This document shows positions 48,270-60,419 of a stretch of DNA of 64,000 nucleotides, piece by piece. This DNA is from Platycnemis pennipes (lineage: Eukaryota; Arthropoda; Insecta; Odonata; Platycnemididae), in NCBI GenBank assembly GCA_933228895.1, contig OW121847.1, positions 127,142,350-127,206,349 on the forward strand, given 5' to 3'. The position numbers and the translations under genes were made by a program. Within the stretch, counting starts at the first letter, position 1. Every line of letters starts with the position of its first letter. Below the pieces are notes generated by a model, which saw only the letters and a list, made by a program, of their open reading frames with translations, had not been told where the DNA came from and did not search any database.

Positions 48270-50050
48270 TTCCAGAGGGTGAAATCGTCATTTTAATCAT
48301 TTCCAAAAACGGAGGGATTTTAAATTTCCTTAATACGGTTGTCAGAGGGACGGAGAGGCCTTGGAAGGTAAATCACTTTATGTGGGTTGGTGCGTAAGCG
48401 ATTTCCACGGCAACAAAAATAGTAAACTATCATTCTTGGGTGAAATTTTTAAGAGATATTCAGGTTTATTTTTTTATGTAATCAACTTCAGCACTTCTTA
48501 TAAAAATAATATTTTATTTCCGTTCATTACTTCGAGTAACCTTCAAGTCAATTTACTCGAGAACTATTACTTACAAACAAGACCCATATTATTATAAGTC
48601 ATTTTCTAGTCTATAACTCAGGCCTTTCAGAGTTGTTCTTTCCAGAGTTGTATAAGCCACCCAGAGTTGTATTCACTTCCACTATACTCGACGCTATTCC
48701 ATTACTAGCTCTGGTTAGTTTCTATCTGGTGATGGAGATGTAAATCATAGAACGTCAATGATACTAAGAATTCAGGCGGTACAATATTTCATAAAAGTTC
48801 TAGACAAAATAAATAGATATGAATGTCATTGTTCGTTTTATGGTCGGTTAATGAATTACAATTTTAATGAAAAAAGGTAGTTTAGATACAATCAGCCGTT
48901 ATTCTACCTATATTGCCCAAACGAGTAATAATTTTGTAATAATAAGCAGGGAGATCATCGATAAACATTTCGGTTTGATATTATTATATTGCGGGTATAC
49001 TAATTCAAATGAATTTACCGTAACCCCTCAGGGTCCTACATTGCGTCATGAGCTGTAACCTGCAGATTTCGATTCGTCATGGAAAAGTAGATTGAATTCC
49101 CGAACAAAACTTTTATTACGGCCATTGACTCTGCTGACCAATGGATATTTTAAATCCAGTGGCTGTACTTGGTAATTAATTGGAATTCCACTCTTTTACT
49201 ATTTACTAGTGATACTATTTTTTAAATATTAGGAGTAAGTCCGTACCAATACAGGCAAAATATTTGGAAAAAAATCCAGTCCATAGTAAAATTTTTACTT
49301 CATTGAATATTTATATTTGAGTTCATATACGTTATTCAAATTTTATCATATTCGTTGTAATATGATGCAGCAACTGTAGTCAATATTCTCAATAGTTATA
49401 CACCTCGCTTTAAAACCAGATTTGTAAAACCTTTTTTTAATGAAAAAACATTTTTCTCATTTTTCGTGCAAACTTTTCTGCATGTTTAGTTTCATTTATG
49501 CAGAAATCGTTTTTTGCAAGCATTATATTTTTTTTTTTTTCTGATAATAGACAATGAAATGATAAATTAGAAATGGAAAAGCTAGTATATTAAGCCATAC
49601 AATACGATAAAGCAGAAGCTAATATAAGGCAAAAACATACTCCATTGTTCACTTTGAGAGTACCAGTACACTGGTCCTCTCAAAGGGTCAGGACACTGCA
49701 GTGTACGCGTTAGAGAGAGGTGTTATTGGCTCACCGACGATCAACTGGATTTTCATGATTTATTCATTTCACTCAACAGATATCACCCTTCCGCACAACT
49801 TAATTACTAAAATATGCATCTATTTGATAGAAATTAATACCAACTATGAAGCCATTCATAGCCGTGCAACCCGTACAGTGCTGCAGAATATTTGTAGAGG
49901 TAGATATTTTTTCTAATTTCCTCCGTTCGCGAATGGTATGTAATTTGTTCTTTCAATTCCCTTCATCTCCTTTTTATTTTCTTCTCATCCTCCATCCGGA
50001 GGAATATTTCTTAGTGATGAACATTTTAGTTAGTGAAATATCATGTTACA
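48270..50050. other. AT-rich intergenic DNA
   Basis: No gene recognised. Contains the hairpin at 49652-49685. Confidence 0.5.
49652..49685. repeat. 15-bp hairpin, 4-base loop
   Basis: CTTTGAGAGTACCAG pairs with CTGGTCCTCTCAAAG (one mismatch) around TACA. It is too short for a typical microRNA precursor. Confidence 0.8.
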
Positions 50051-50059
50051 GCAATCCTG

Positions 50060-50430
50060 TCTCGTCACCCTTTCGCAGCAGCCGCCGGTCGCGTTCCCCA
50101 GGCCAACGGCGTCCAGCAACTTACCTTATTATCATTCTAGGGGGCCTCGGTGCGCCTCGTGAAGACTGGACGCGTTTCAGGCCGCTCTTTTTGGGGCTTT
50201 AGCAGGTGCCGCAGTGAAATAAGTGCCTTTTCCTGGCGTTTTTGAGCCGTTTGGGAATGTTTCGAAGGCCTCAGAAGACGAGAGAGCGATTCTTTCTACG
50301 AGACTGCTAGGCCGCTGTTTTTTATCTTCCACGTTTATGAAGACACGGAGCACTTACGACCAGCAAACGGCGACTCGACGTCTGGAGTATTTTTAATGTC
50401 ATTCCCCTCTACTCATGGGGTACCCAAGTT
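50060..50430. other. unexplained GC-richer segment
   Basis: About 360 bp of balanced, CpG-containing sequence in AT-rich surroundings, without strand bias or a recognised frame. It could be an old repeat or a regulatory element. Confidence 0.35.
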
Positions 50431-50439
50431 TTGTCGTGT

Positions 50440-51490
50440 GAGACTTAGGTTAACACACTGCTGTGAAAAACGGAATACGTAGGGGTAAAAAATATGTTGC
50501 TCTCGATTTTCATAGTTTAAAATGACATTTCATAATACGAAATATATGGTTGACAGTGGCGTGGTTGCTTGTCATATTTATGCTGATTTCATGGTATTTT
50601 ACTGAATCTGCTTATTAAGATGTTGGAATCGAAGGATTAAAATAATTTTTAATATATGCTTTTAATTCATTTCAATTTTCCCTGTAATTTAAAAGGACAT
50701 TAGATTAGTTTATCTCTTTAAAAAAAATAACTAGAAGAAATCACTAACATCGGAAAATATTTTTGCATATTCATCTGAATAAGAATCGTATAAAATAGGT
50801 AGAAATAGCCTTATGAATGTCGCTTAGGGGTTAATATAGTGATGATTTGGGGGTTACTGTCCATAAACTGGTTGCTTAGGCTTGAAAAAATGCAAGTGTT
50901 TTACTTAGAGCAGAAAAATAACAAGGAAAGAATTAAGTTGAAAAATAAGTTCATGTCATTCATTTGGAAACAGTTAGTGGGTAAAGCTATACAGTCTAAT
51001 TCTGAGCCTAAGAAATTGGTGTATGGTATTGCTTTAATATCCCGGGTGGTTTATTACTTTTGTCTCTTTAAATTTCTTACATATGGTCATTGTAGAAAAT
51101 GTTAATTATTTTCTCAGCTATTCGATGAGAGCTTTATCCAATAGTAGTAAAATAGGCTGCTTAATACATTTTACGGTTAAAATGACTTGCTGCTCAGTCT
51201 TAGTGATTGAGTTTCAATTTTAAAGGTCTTTTTTAATGAGGGAAATAATCAACTCAGAATAGGTTCTACAGGATTACTTTTCCTCCGCATTCACGTGATG
51301 TTATCCTCACCAATTCGTATTTCTCATAAGCCTCCAACTTCTTGATAAAACTCGAAAATATAATTCGTATGAATGTGAGTGGTAACTCTTCAGTGTATCG
51401 CGTAATATACTGTGGTCAGCATCAGTGACAGTTCAAAGCAAGAAGATTAACGAAGTGAGAACCCTAAAAACTAATTAATTTCTTGACTCT
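50440..51490. other. AT-rich, no recognisable feature
   Basis: Spacer. Confidence 0.5.
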
Positions 51491-51499
51491 AACACGCCT

Positions 51500-52120
51500 T
51501 TCAATCATCCACGCTGAATTTTCCTGGCGCTCCAAGACGCATGCTCGAAGCCTTGAGCGCATAAGCGTCTTCATGCGTGTATACATAAATAATATGCCTC
51601 ACTCCGACACGCACACATACACGACCCGTCAAAACGCGGCGAGTTCGCCGGGGAGGGCTCAGATCGGCGAATTGAATGGAAGGGAAGTGTAAAAGGACGA
51701 TGAACAAGATGGCGGGTGGCATCCGTCGCGCAACCTGAGTCTCCACCGCGCGTGATTTATCGTTCGTTTCCAATTCATCATCCCGCTGCCCTTCCATCCC
51801 TTTCTCACCTCTCCCCCAGCCTCCTACCTGTCCGACAGGACTGCCTCCCTCCGCACTGACCTCCTTTTTCGGCATTTCCTAACGAGAAATCCTCCTCCGT
51901 GAATGTCCGCCCGTCTCTTATATTCGTTTCTTTTATTTCGCCGACACCAAACCACAGACTCGCATTTCCCATCCCATTCTTCCCTTCCCAGTCGGATGAC
52001 TCTCTACCAGAAGCCGCCACCATTGCCTTTTCTTCTTTCCAGCCGACAAGGGTGGCCGGCCAATGGCGAGGTTGGAGCCAGAATGAAGGAAATGAATAAA
52101 AAGTAGATGACCTAAGGCCG
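51500..52120. other. GC-richer, mostly pyrimidine-rich patch
   Basis: Balanced at 51500-51720, then pyrimidine-rich at 51780-52050. AAGATGGCGG (51706-51715) is a Pho/YY1-type motif match. No gene recognised. Confidence 0.45.
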
Positions 52121-52129
52121 TTTCAAAAG

Positions 52130-54140
52130 TCACAGCTCATCTTTTTTTATTTCCTCTTTCATCTGCCTGCCTGAGGAAAGAGGTTTCTTTCCTTGAGCAT
52201 AAGACGTTCCGTAGGGACTGTTAAGGTGTACTTACATAGACAATGTCAAGAAGGCCGCTGCTCATGCCCTATTAAGAGATTTGTATTGCTCTCGTGGAAA
52301 CAAAGCCCAGTCCCGTGTACAAGTTATCCTTGAATATAGCCTTTATCTTTCATTCGGAACATTTATGATTCATTGCAGTATGAAAATTTTTAATTTCTTA
52401 ATTATGCATATGGGAACCATATAGATTTTAAATTGGTATTTGAAATGTGTACGATGCATATGACATTTATTTCAGTATTTGCTTGCATGAAATTTTTAGT
52501 TGAATCAGTTCAGTAAGCAATGTCACTCTTATTGGTCCAATTCGGTCATCGATACGACGAAGACTGTCATCTTTAGGATATACGAGAAGTTTGACGAAAT
52601 TGGACCGCCTTTGTTTTTCTCTAACACGAGACCATTGAGCAGTAAATTGGATTCTACTTTATTAACTAAAGCACCTCAGTTGATGCTTTATGATTTGAAG
52701 CTGAAAAAGAGAACTTGAATGAATGAAGTTCTGAAGTTAGAAAATATAGGAGCATACATTACCGCGGCGAAAGTGACTCATTTTTACGCTCGTTTATTAG
52801 CGATCATTTTATAATCATATCTAATTTTATAATCCTTTTATTCATTTTAAACGACGAGAAAGAAAGATTAGTTTCCTCACTGGGAAAAATAAATGGAAAT
52901 AACTGTTATTCCCTAAATTTTATTGACCCATGATTGATCACCAATAACCTTTTTGACTATTCAACGAATGTGGTGAACGTATAGCTTGATGGTATGTGGA
53001 AAAGTATAGCTATAGCTACTCATGGTGCGAGTTATCTTGCTCGTCACCTAAGTAACGTTTCTGTAGAAATCCGAAAACGATTCGCCACCAAGAAGGAAAT
53101 CATAATGAAAACGGTCATATGAATATTATTTCCATACTACATTGTCTCATGATTCTCCTCCTGCTCTCCTCGGTGATATTTCCTACACTCAACGCTTTTT
53201 TTTCTAATTCGTCGTTTTTTGGTTGTCATATTGACTTAATATGATGTATTTTTACTTATGTTTACCACTGATGAATTCTTAACATTCACTTATGAAAATA
53301 AGGACTAGAATGTGAAAAAAAATCAGTAAAAATTGTTATAAAATCATGACCTGAATGTAGGTGTTTTTTCTTCGGGAACTATTAAAATATGCATGAGTTG
53401 ATAACATCGAAAATCCATCGTGTTCTCAGCAACAACGGAACACGAAATAGGATGTCAAAAAAATGGACTGATTACTCGCTACCGTTTCCCTGAAGGAATT
53501 GAATAAAATATCCTTCAAGTCATTTACACATCCGGACTGTATCTGTAAACGTGAGCTCATTTAAGATTTGATGGTGACATTTTGGGCTCACGTTTTTTGC
53601 ACCAAATTTTACGTCGTGTACCTCAGCATTGACTTCATATGTGGCAAATGTAGGTGGTATGCGAATGTGGGACACGTACATCTTCTTGGAGTAATTGGTG
53701 CATCAAATTGAACGTAGTAAAAAGAAGCTTCGTTTTGCATTTTGTTGCTTTGAATAACCCCAGAGGAATGTTATTTCCACAATTTTTTATGAAGGATATT
53801 AATTTCCTCAAGTTTCTAGATTTCATATAGGCAAGAGGCATGCGATCACGCAGGTGGATGGCACAATTTTCAAGAATTCAGCATATCATTCATCCCTCCT
53901 GTGGCACAATCTCCATTTTTTTGTTCTTAACTCAATCTTAGTTTTAGGATACGACAACGCCAGCTCGTAAAAAATGATAAAAGTAAAGATAACTTCTCAT
54001 AAAGTCACAGTATTATTTTCTAGGGTTTTTAAGTTTCCGTTTTATCCAACTATTATAATTACCTTTCCTTCAACTGATATTTTTTACGGAAATTTGGCTA
54101 AAGAAAGAAATTTTTATCTTCTTCATTTTTGTCTTCTCTA
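52130..54140. other. AT-rich intergenic DNA
   Basis: No gene recognised. Two small stem-loops occur: 52534-52606 (9-bp GGTCCAATT stem plus GTCA/TGAC) and 53547-53595 (10-bp AAACGTGAGC stem). Confidence 0.5.
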
Positions 54141-54149
54141 TGCCTCAGG

Positions 54150-54400
54150 CTGCGGAAATAGGCTAGGGCCTAGTCCCGATGGCACACCGATTCCTGTGAG
54201 ATCACCAACGTTAAGCAACGTTGGGCCCGGACAGGGGTTGGATGGGTGACCCTACTCCATACCTCTACCGCGGCGCTCTTGTCCCCTGTATGCAAGTGGC
54301 GGGCAGGTTAAATGTGGGTTGGCACAATGGATTTAAGGAGGTCTAATTGCCAGGGGGGCTCCAGAAGGCCCCCGCCCGCCCCTCCATTTTATTTATTTTA
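54150..54400 (+). mobile_element. 5S rRNA-derived SINE (SINE3-like)
   Basis: 54191-54251 closely follows the 5S rRNA internal promoter: GATCACCAACGTTAAGCAACG (54200-54220) then GTTGGGCCCGG, and a box-C-like TTGGATGGGTGACC (54238-54251). The intermediate element is altered by an ACAGGGG insertion or substitution. The flanking 5S ends are weak. A non-5S body with GC-rich tract (54310-54385) follows. SINE3-type elements use such a 5S head for Pol III transcription. A degenerate 5S pseudogene is the alternative. Confidence 0.7.
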
Positions 54401-54639
54401 TGCCCTAACACTTCTTATGTCCGACTTCATTCTTACACACTCAGTAGATACATATATCATTCCTAAAATGTCATTGTGTTGCGATACTTTTATTTATAAT
54501 CGAGTAACCAAAATTTTGCTTATGCCAGTTTCGAACGAGTTTCTTAATCCCCTAATAGGGCAAGTTTAAAGTTTCTTCGGGTACTTTTTCGCTTTTATCT
54601 ATTTCTGTCACACTTTTTGCCATACTACCGTACCCACCG

Positions 54640-55003
54640 TCTTCAATTATTCTTTCTCTGCTCCCTTTCCTCACTTTTCGCATTATGTTTTTCCCTCTTC
54701 ATATCCTTTTTGCCATCCCCCATCTTCCTCTCCTATTGAATGAATTCAAATGCCCCTGCTACAATGATCGAGTCGGATCACGTCCGCGGAACCAGATGAC
54801 GGGGCCCAGAGAGAGCTCTCCGTATCTCACTCCCCCTTTACTCCCTGTTTCCATCTCTTGCCTCCCCTCTCTTCTACTTCCACTCCTTCAATTCATTGCC
54901 TTTCGAGCTTCTCCCTCCTTTCTTTCCTTATCTTCCCCATTCCCTTCTTTTTCGAGGTATTTCTCCTCTCTTTTAGTCCTCTCTCTCTTCCGAATTTCCT
55001 TAC
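54640..55003. other. pyrimidine-rich tract
   Basis: C/T-rich plus strand, especially 54820-55000, running straight into the 125-bp-period repeat. Open frames are compositional. Confidence 0.5.
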
Positions 55004-55253
55004 CCTTTCTCTTAATCATCGGTGTTATTGGGGAAGAAAACTTTCTCTTAATCATCGATGTGTAACTGTGTTGTTATCACGTTGTGCACATGCAAAGAAT
55101 CACGTTGTAAGTGCATTCTAAGTTCATACTTTCCCTTAATCCCTTTCTCCCACCCTTTCCCCACCCTTTCTCTTAATCATCGATGTGTAACTGTGTTGTT
55201 ATCACGTTGTGCACATGCAAAGAATCACGTTGTAAGTGCATTCTAAGTTCATA
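55004..55253. repeat. 125-bp-period tandem repeat
   Basis: 55041-55128 and 55166-55253 are identical over 88 bp, starting CTTTCTCTTAATCATCGATG and ending AAGTTCATA. A 37-bp CT-rich spacer separates them. A third partial unit (CCCTTTCTCTTAATCATCGG) precedes at 55004-55023. Period is 125 bp between the two full copies. Confidence 0.92.
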
Positions 55254-55334
55254 AGGTCTATGAGTGGTCACACCAAAATGCTACAAACCTGACCACCATG
55301 GTTGGATAATAAATATCTTTCTATATTTACCACT

Positions 55335-55355
55335 TAGATAGATAGATAGATAGAA
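55335..55355. repeat. (TAGA)n microsatellite
   Basis: About five TAGA units, 80 bp beyond the 125-bp-period repeat and after an AATAAA signal near 55308. It may be the tail of a retroposed element, but no body is identified. Confidence 0.8.
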
Positions 55356-55359
55356 TGCT

Positions 55360-55840
55360 CATACATATAATTATACAATGAAAGAAAAAACTTGAGCTTT
55401 AGGTAGCTTACAACTAGCATCTATCTCTCTCTCTCTAACGAGCTCGTTGGGTTTCTTTCTGCATATATTCTTGCAAGTTGGGAAGAAACGTTGTCTCCAT
55501 ACATATTAAACTATTGAGGTATGAATGTGGAGTCTCCAGCAGCCAGTGGTTCCCCTACCGTATTCGTTCTTGGTGGTAGAGAAATACTCGAAAAATTACG
55601 GAAAACACAGTGCTTTAGAGAGGTTTGTGGGGAATTTATCTAGCAAAATTCGTGGTAATTAATATTTCATCCTGTTTAAAAAATTAATTACGATAGGAAA
55701 ATTTTGTTCAATGTGAAGTTGTGGCCAAACGTCTTTAACCTAGCTATAATTTGTTTTATTAATATTGTCACGTACTATTTTCTCTTTGATGTTTACGAAA
55801 TAAAATGAGACAAAGTAGCTGAAATCAAAAATACGTAATG
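55360..55840. other. AT-rich, no recognisable feature
   Basis: Spacer with a short (CT)n near 55425. Confidence 0.5.
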
Positions 55841-55849
55841 TTTAATGTT

Positions 55850-57630
55850 TTTTATTTAATGTTCTGGGACATTCTGACCCCTGGAACAAATACAAAAAAA
55901 TAGAAATTTATATATTTGCCTCAAGAGCAGAAATTCCATACATAAATCAATTATTTTACACAATAGCAACACAACACTAGCAAAACACTAAATTTTACTA
56001 TTTCAGTCAAATGTTGAAACATTATTTTAACAGCAACAGTAACAGTATTTAACATTAACTGTAGAAACAGTTCGACAGTAACAGTGGAAACAAATTTCAG
56101 CACGATTATTTACGGGAATTTTGGTTAAACATGAGATTAAAACATTTGTTTTTAAAGGTGTGCACATTACTGCAGGTCTTTAATTCATTAGGCAATGTTT
56201 TCCATATGTGGGTAGATGTCACAACGAAGGAATAGATATTGTAGTTCTGTGAGCAGGTAAAGTAAAGGCTGGATGGGTTACGTTTTGTTGGTTAACTGGG
56301 TTACTTTGTCCTACTTTCAGGTGGATGATGAAAGAGGTCCAGGAGGCATGTCGGTTTTTGATTGTTAAATAAAGAAAATAAAAAGGCCCACAGCAGATAT
56401 TTCCTTCTAGATGGAATATCCATCCAAAGGAGCTTTTCCCTGTTAGGGGAAATGTGCTCGTCCCTGCGAAGATTGAAAATGAACCGAATGCAGGAATTTT
56501 GCAGACTTTGCAATTTCTTAATCAGTTCATGCGAAAGGTCACCGAGTACTAGAGTACAGTAATCAAAATGAGGAAAAATTTGCGTAGTAATTAACATTTT
56601 TCTAGTGTGCAAGGGTTGAATTCTCTCTGAGTTTTAAGCTTACATAATATTCCATTAACTCCGTTAGAATTGGTATTAACCTGGTCGTGCCATGACAACT
56701 TGTTATTCATGATAATACCCAGTTACCAACAGAATTGGAATAAGGAATAACAATGTCGTCAAATCAAATCCGAGGAATCGTTTCCATGTTGATTTTCTTA
56801 ATCAATTTCGCGTCACCAACAATAATCGACTTTAGAATTAAATAATTTTGCTTTGCCCAGTCCGCGATTCCATCAACATCTCTCTGAATGATTGTGATGG
56901 CTTCACTAAGATCTTTTACTCGGCAGTGTAGGTAAATTTGGAGATCGTCGGTATATAGCATGTATTTGTTATGTTTTTTTTCTTTTATATCTAAGATTTA
57001 CAGTGAGAACAAAAGCGGACCTAGAAAAGACCCTTGCGGGACACCTTGCTTAATAGCTCGCCATGACGATAATTTCCTCTAAAATCTTTCACTGCCTGTT
57101 GACACCCATGAAGATACGAAAGAAACCAGTTTAATGACGACGCAGAGAAATTGAGGCTTTTCATTTTGTTTAGAAGATGGGCATGGTTAACTCGGTCGAA
57201 GGCTTTACTAAAATCAAATAGTACGAGGTTAGTCACCATAGAACGATCCATAGCAGAACGTATGTCATCCGTAACTTTGATAAGATCTGACGGAGTACTA
57301 AAATTCTTACGGAAATCGGATTGTCCTCCGTGACTTTGATAAGATCTGACGGAGTACTAAAATTCTTACGGAAACCGGATTGATAGTTACCGACCTTTTC
57401 GTTACTGGTAAGATATTCGGTGACTTGGTGATACACAATTCTCTCAAGTATTTTTGAAACAGTGCGGAGTAACGAAATAGGACGGTAATCACCAAGTGAG
57501 ACAGGGCTTTTTGTTTTACAGATGGGAAGGATTATGGATGACTTCCACGCAGATAGAAAGGTGGACGACTGTAAGAAGTAATTAAATATTTGTAATAGAG
57601 CTGGAGATATTGTATCACCGGCTACGTAGG
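55850..57630 (-). pseudogene. CR1/Jockey-type LINE reverse transcriptase remnant
   Basis: Minus strand, 5'-truncated; the endonuclease is absent. RT begins near 57610 and includes DYRPISLLRTVSKILERIVY (near 57440-57500), YQSGFRKNFSTPSDLIKV, NLVLFDFSKAFDRVNHAHLL (near 57170-57230), RQGVPQGS-like remains near 57040 and catalytic MLYTDDLQIY (near 56935-56965). The C-terminal region FPHFDYCTLVLGDLSHELIK (near 56520-56580) is followed near 56170-56210 by a PHMENIA/NEL/TFKNK remnant of the usual W-N-LP-x-LR ending. Stops and shifts occur throughout, including a 59-bp duplication. The 3' end near 55850 is uncertain. Confidence 0.85.
57264..57381. repeat. 59-bp tandem duplication inside the LINE
   Basis: 57264-57322 and 57323-57381 are near-identical (only a few substitutions), each containing TTTGATAAGATCTGACGGAG. 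Because 59 is not a multiple of 3, the duplication shifts the RT frame, so it arose in a dead copy or killed it. Confidence 0.92.
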
Positions 57631-57639
57631 AAAGACTCT

Positions 57640-58125
57640 ATGCCTATTGTATGAAAAAGAACGATAAATTATTATGCAAATTCGATGTTTAAATCCGCAG
57701 GTAATTCGTAATCTATGGCCATATTGCCATACGTGGTATTGAATGTCAAGGACATTGTGGATTCTTTCCTGGAATAGCTATACTTTTAAATCAGAGGCGA
57801 ATGTTTTAAGTCAAAACAAAGCTTGTGAAGGTTTTACGAAGTTTAATGGACATAAGACTCACCCAAGAAAACTTGTACTGTACTGCTCTGTAAAATGTTC
57901 TGTAATTATAAATTCTTTGGTTATTTATCGCATAATGTATTACTTTACTTGCGTCTATCTCTCACTGTGTATCTATAAATAAGATGGAGCTTGTCACCCC
58001 GTAAACCAATTTTAATCCTCTTAACATTTAAGATATCTTTTGGGGTTTTTCAATCTACTCCCAGCAGTATCCTCGCCTTAACTGATTGAATGAACGATAT
58101 TAATTTCCATGCTATCATCAAGGGA
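57640..58125. other. AT-rich, no recognisable feature
   Basis: Spacer. Confidence 0.5.
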
Positions 58126-58129
58126 GAGT

Positions 58130-58490
58130 GGCTTTAGAGTTTCACACGATAGGAAGAGCGAAGGGGGAGGTACGGGTGGCCAGGGGTTTTGCGGGCAGGG
58201 AAAGGGGTAGTGGGAGCTGTGGGGAGGGAGGGTTCTGGAGGAGTCGAGAGTGATGGGTTTGGCCACCCCTTGTGACGAGCCCCGGAGTGGGAGCCTCTTT
58301 GCTCTCGAGCGATGAGGGGGGCGAGTCTTCCCTAGGTAAACACCGGGGACGTGAGGGGCCGGGAGGCCATGCGACAAATGGCTGGGGGAGGCAGGCGACT
58401 CGGCCAAGGAGCGATTACCAAGGCTTAGGGGTGCTTGAGGCGCTGAGGAAGGGTGACACGAGTTGCTGCGAGGACAGTTTTCTATTGCGC
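58130..58490. other. purine-rich GC island
   Basis: G/A-rich plus strand. No recognised gene. Confidence 0.55.
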
Positions 58491-58499
58491 TGACTCTCT

Positions 58500-60410
58500 T
58501 AATTGACAGAGTATTGAACAGTTGTCGTAATCCCGGCTCCTTGATAAAGTTGGTTTATATTTTTTCTTTATTTTCTATTAAGGTTTCAACAAGATTCGTA
58601 TAAATGATCAACTTTTTCAATGGGTTGAAATTGCTCATACCTACATATTAAAATCGCCAAATAATTCTTCAAAACACTTTTTTTTTTCGGTTGCGTAAAA
58701 TAAACATGAGTTTCTTCCTACTTTTAATAGAAGATCATTCTGATTGGTACCTTTGTTGTTGATGAACAATGTCTTAAACTAAAGAGGACCATTTATAGGT
58801 AGAAACGGTTTTTTTACAGCTATGGAGGATGATTTAGTTACTTATCGGTGAAATTTTTGGAGAATGAATAATGCGGTTTATGAAAAAACGAGCATTACCT
58901 CGCAGCTATCTAGGTCTTAGCATGACTGATGAGTATTTTACATGCCCTATAAATGTTGTTGGGCACCTCAACTAGGGGCAATTGCACCACAGTGAGACTA
59001 AGAGGGATGGAATTAGTGAGAAGGGCTAGTGAAGAGATAACGGATGGCTATTTGCGAGTGTGTGAGTGCTGGTGTGACGAAGTAAGCGAATAAAATAAAA
59101 TAAGCTCGGTGGATCCGTAGCTTCCCTTTTGTTTATTAAGTGGGCTGAGTCCCCTTTCCGAAAACCCCTCTCTCTTCCTCCTCCCACGCATTTTGCTGAT
59201 ATACTCACCTAATATTTTTGTGTGCGCAGCCTGTCAACTTGTCACTCAGAAAAAGGAAAACAGGGCATAATGTCACCCAGTGAAACTAGAGAAAATTCAT
59301 ATCCCCATGCCAAATACTCTGAAATCGACCTTCCCATGCCAAAATATCTCGCTTAAATTATAGTTCAAACACCGTAGAACCTAATACTCGAGTATATTTA
59401 AAATGACAAACCAATATGGCTATGAGTTTTCCTAATGATTTGATAACATATGGAAATGAGTGTGTTCTAATGAATATCTGGCCAAACCATGAACTCTTCT
59501 CTCTTTTTATTGCATCACTTATGTGGAGAGAATGAGAAAAATATATTAAATCTTAGCAAGCTGAGGATTTTCATGTTTTGAGTCGTGTAAAAGTTTTCTC
59601 AATCAACATTTTTCGTGGAATTGGTTCAATGTTAGTGATAAACAAGAAATTAACCTTTGGATACCTTCTTCGCTTAACATAACGTCTTCGCCCTTGCGTT
59701 AGATACCAAATGTAGTGCTTTAATAAATTCATACATTCATGTTTGAATGTCTAATATTGAGCCTAAAATTCTTGGGAGGGATTTAGAAATCAAAATTAAC
59801 ATTAGTGTTCCAGCCATTTTTGCTCTCGTAGCACTTTAAGTGCCTTTATGTGAAGAATGCGTGGAATTGAAAAAGTTGATATTCCAAAGAAGAAATTATT
59901 TTTTTTATTTTGGTTTGCATATTACTGAAGATGCCCTAGAGTAGCATCATATGTTGGTTAATTTTTTAAGTAAACATGCGTTCCGATACTTTGTATCTTC
60001 AGTTATCTCTTATGTATCGACTTAACTATTGCTCACATCTCTTCTGAGGGGTGATTATCTGGGTGAGCTAATATTATTTTATGCTCTCATTCATTGCTAA
60101 ATATTGATTGATATGAATTCTAGGCCAAAAGAAGCATAATTTATCGATTGATTTTTGATTCACAACTTAAAGAGGGATGAAATTTTGGTATCCCTTTATA
60201 AATAGTCCCGTATTCGAGGAGCTAAGAGATCCTTCAAGCCTTTGACGTAAACCGACTAATCCAAAATTCAGTCTTTGTTTTTAAAATTTATAATTCATGA
60301 GCTTAAAAGGAACAGAGCATTTGTATGATTTCATTTCCATCTTTAAAGGTTAAATTTCGTTTGTTGTTGCAATGTAGATTTTCTCTGGGCTTTTTTATCA
60401 AAGGATTCCG
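58500..60410. other. AT-rich intergenic DNA
   Basis: No gene or repeat recognised. Confidence 0.5.
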
Positions 60411-60419
60411 CATATCCCT

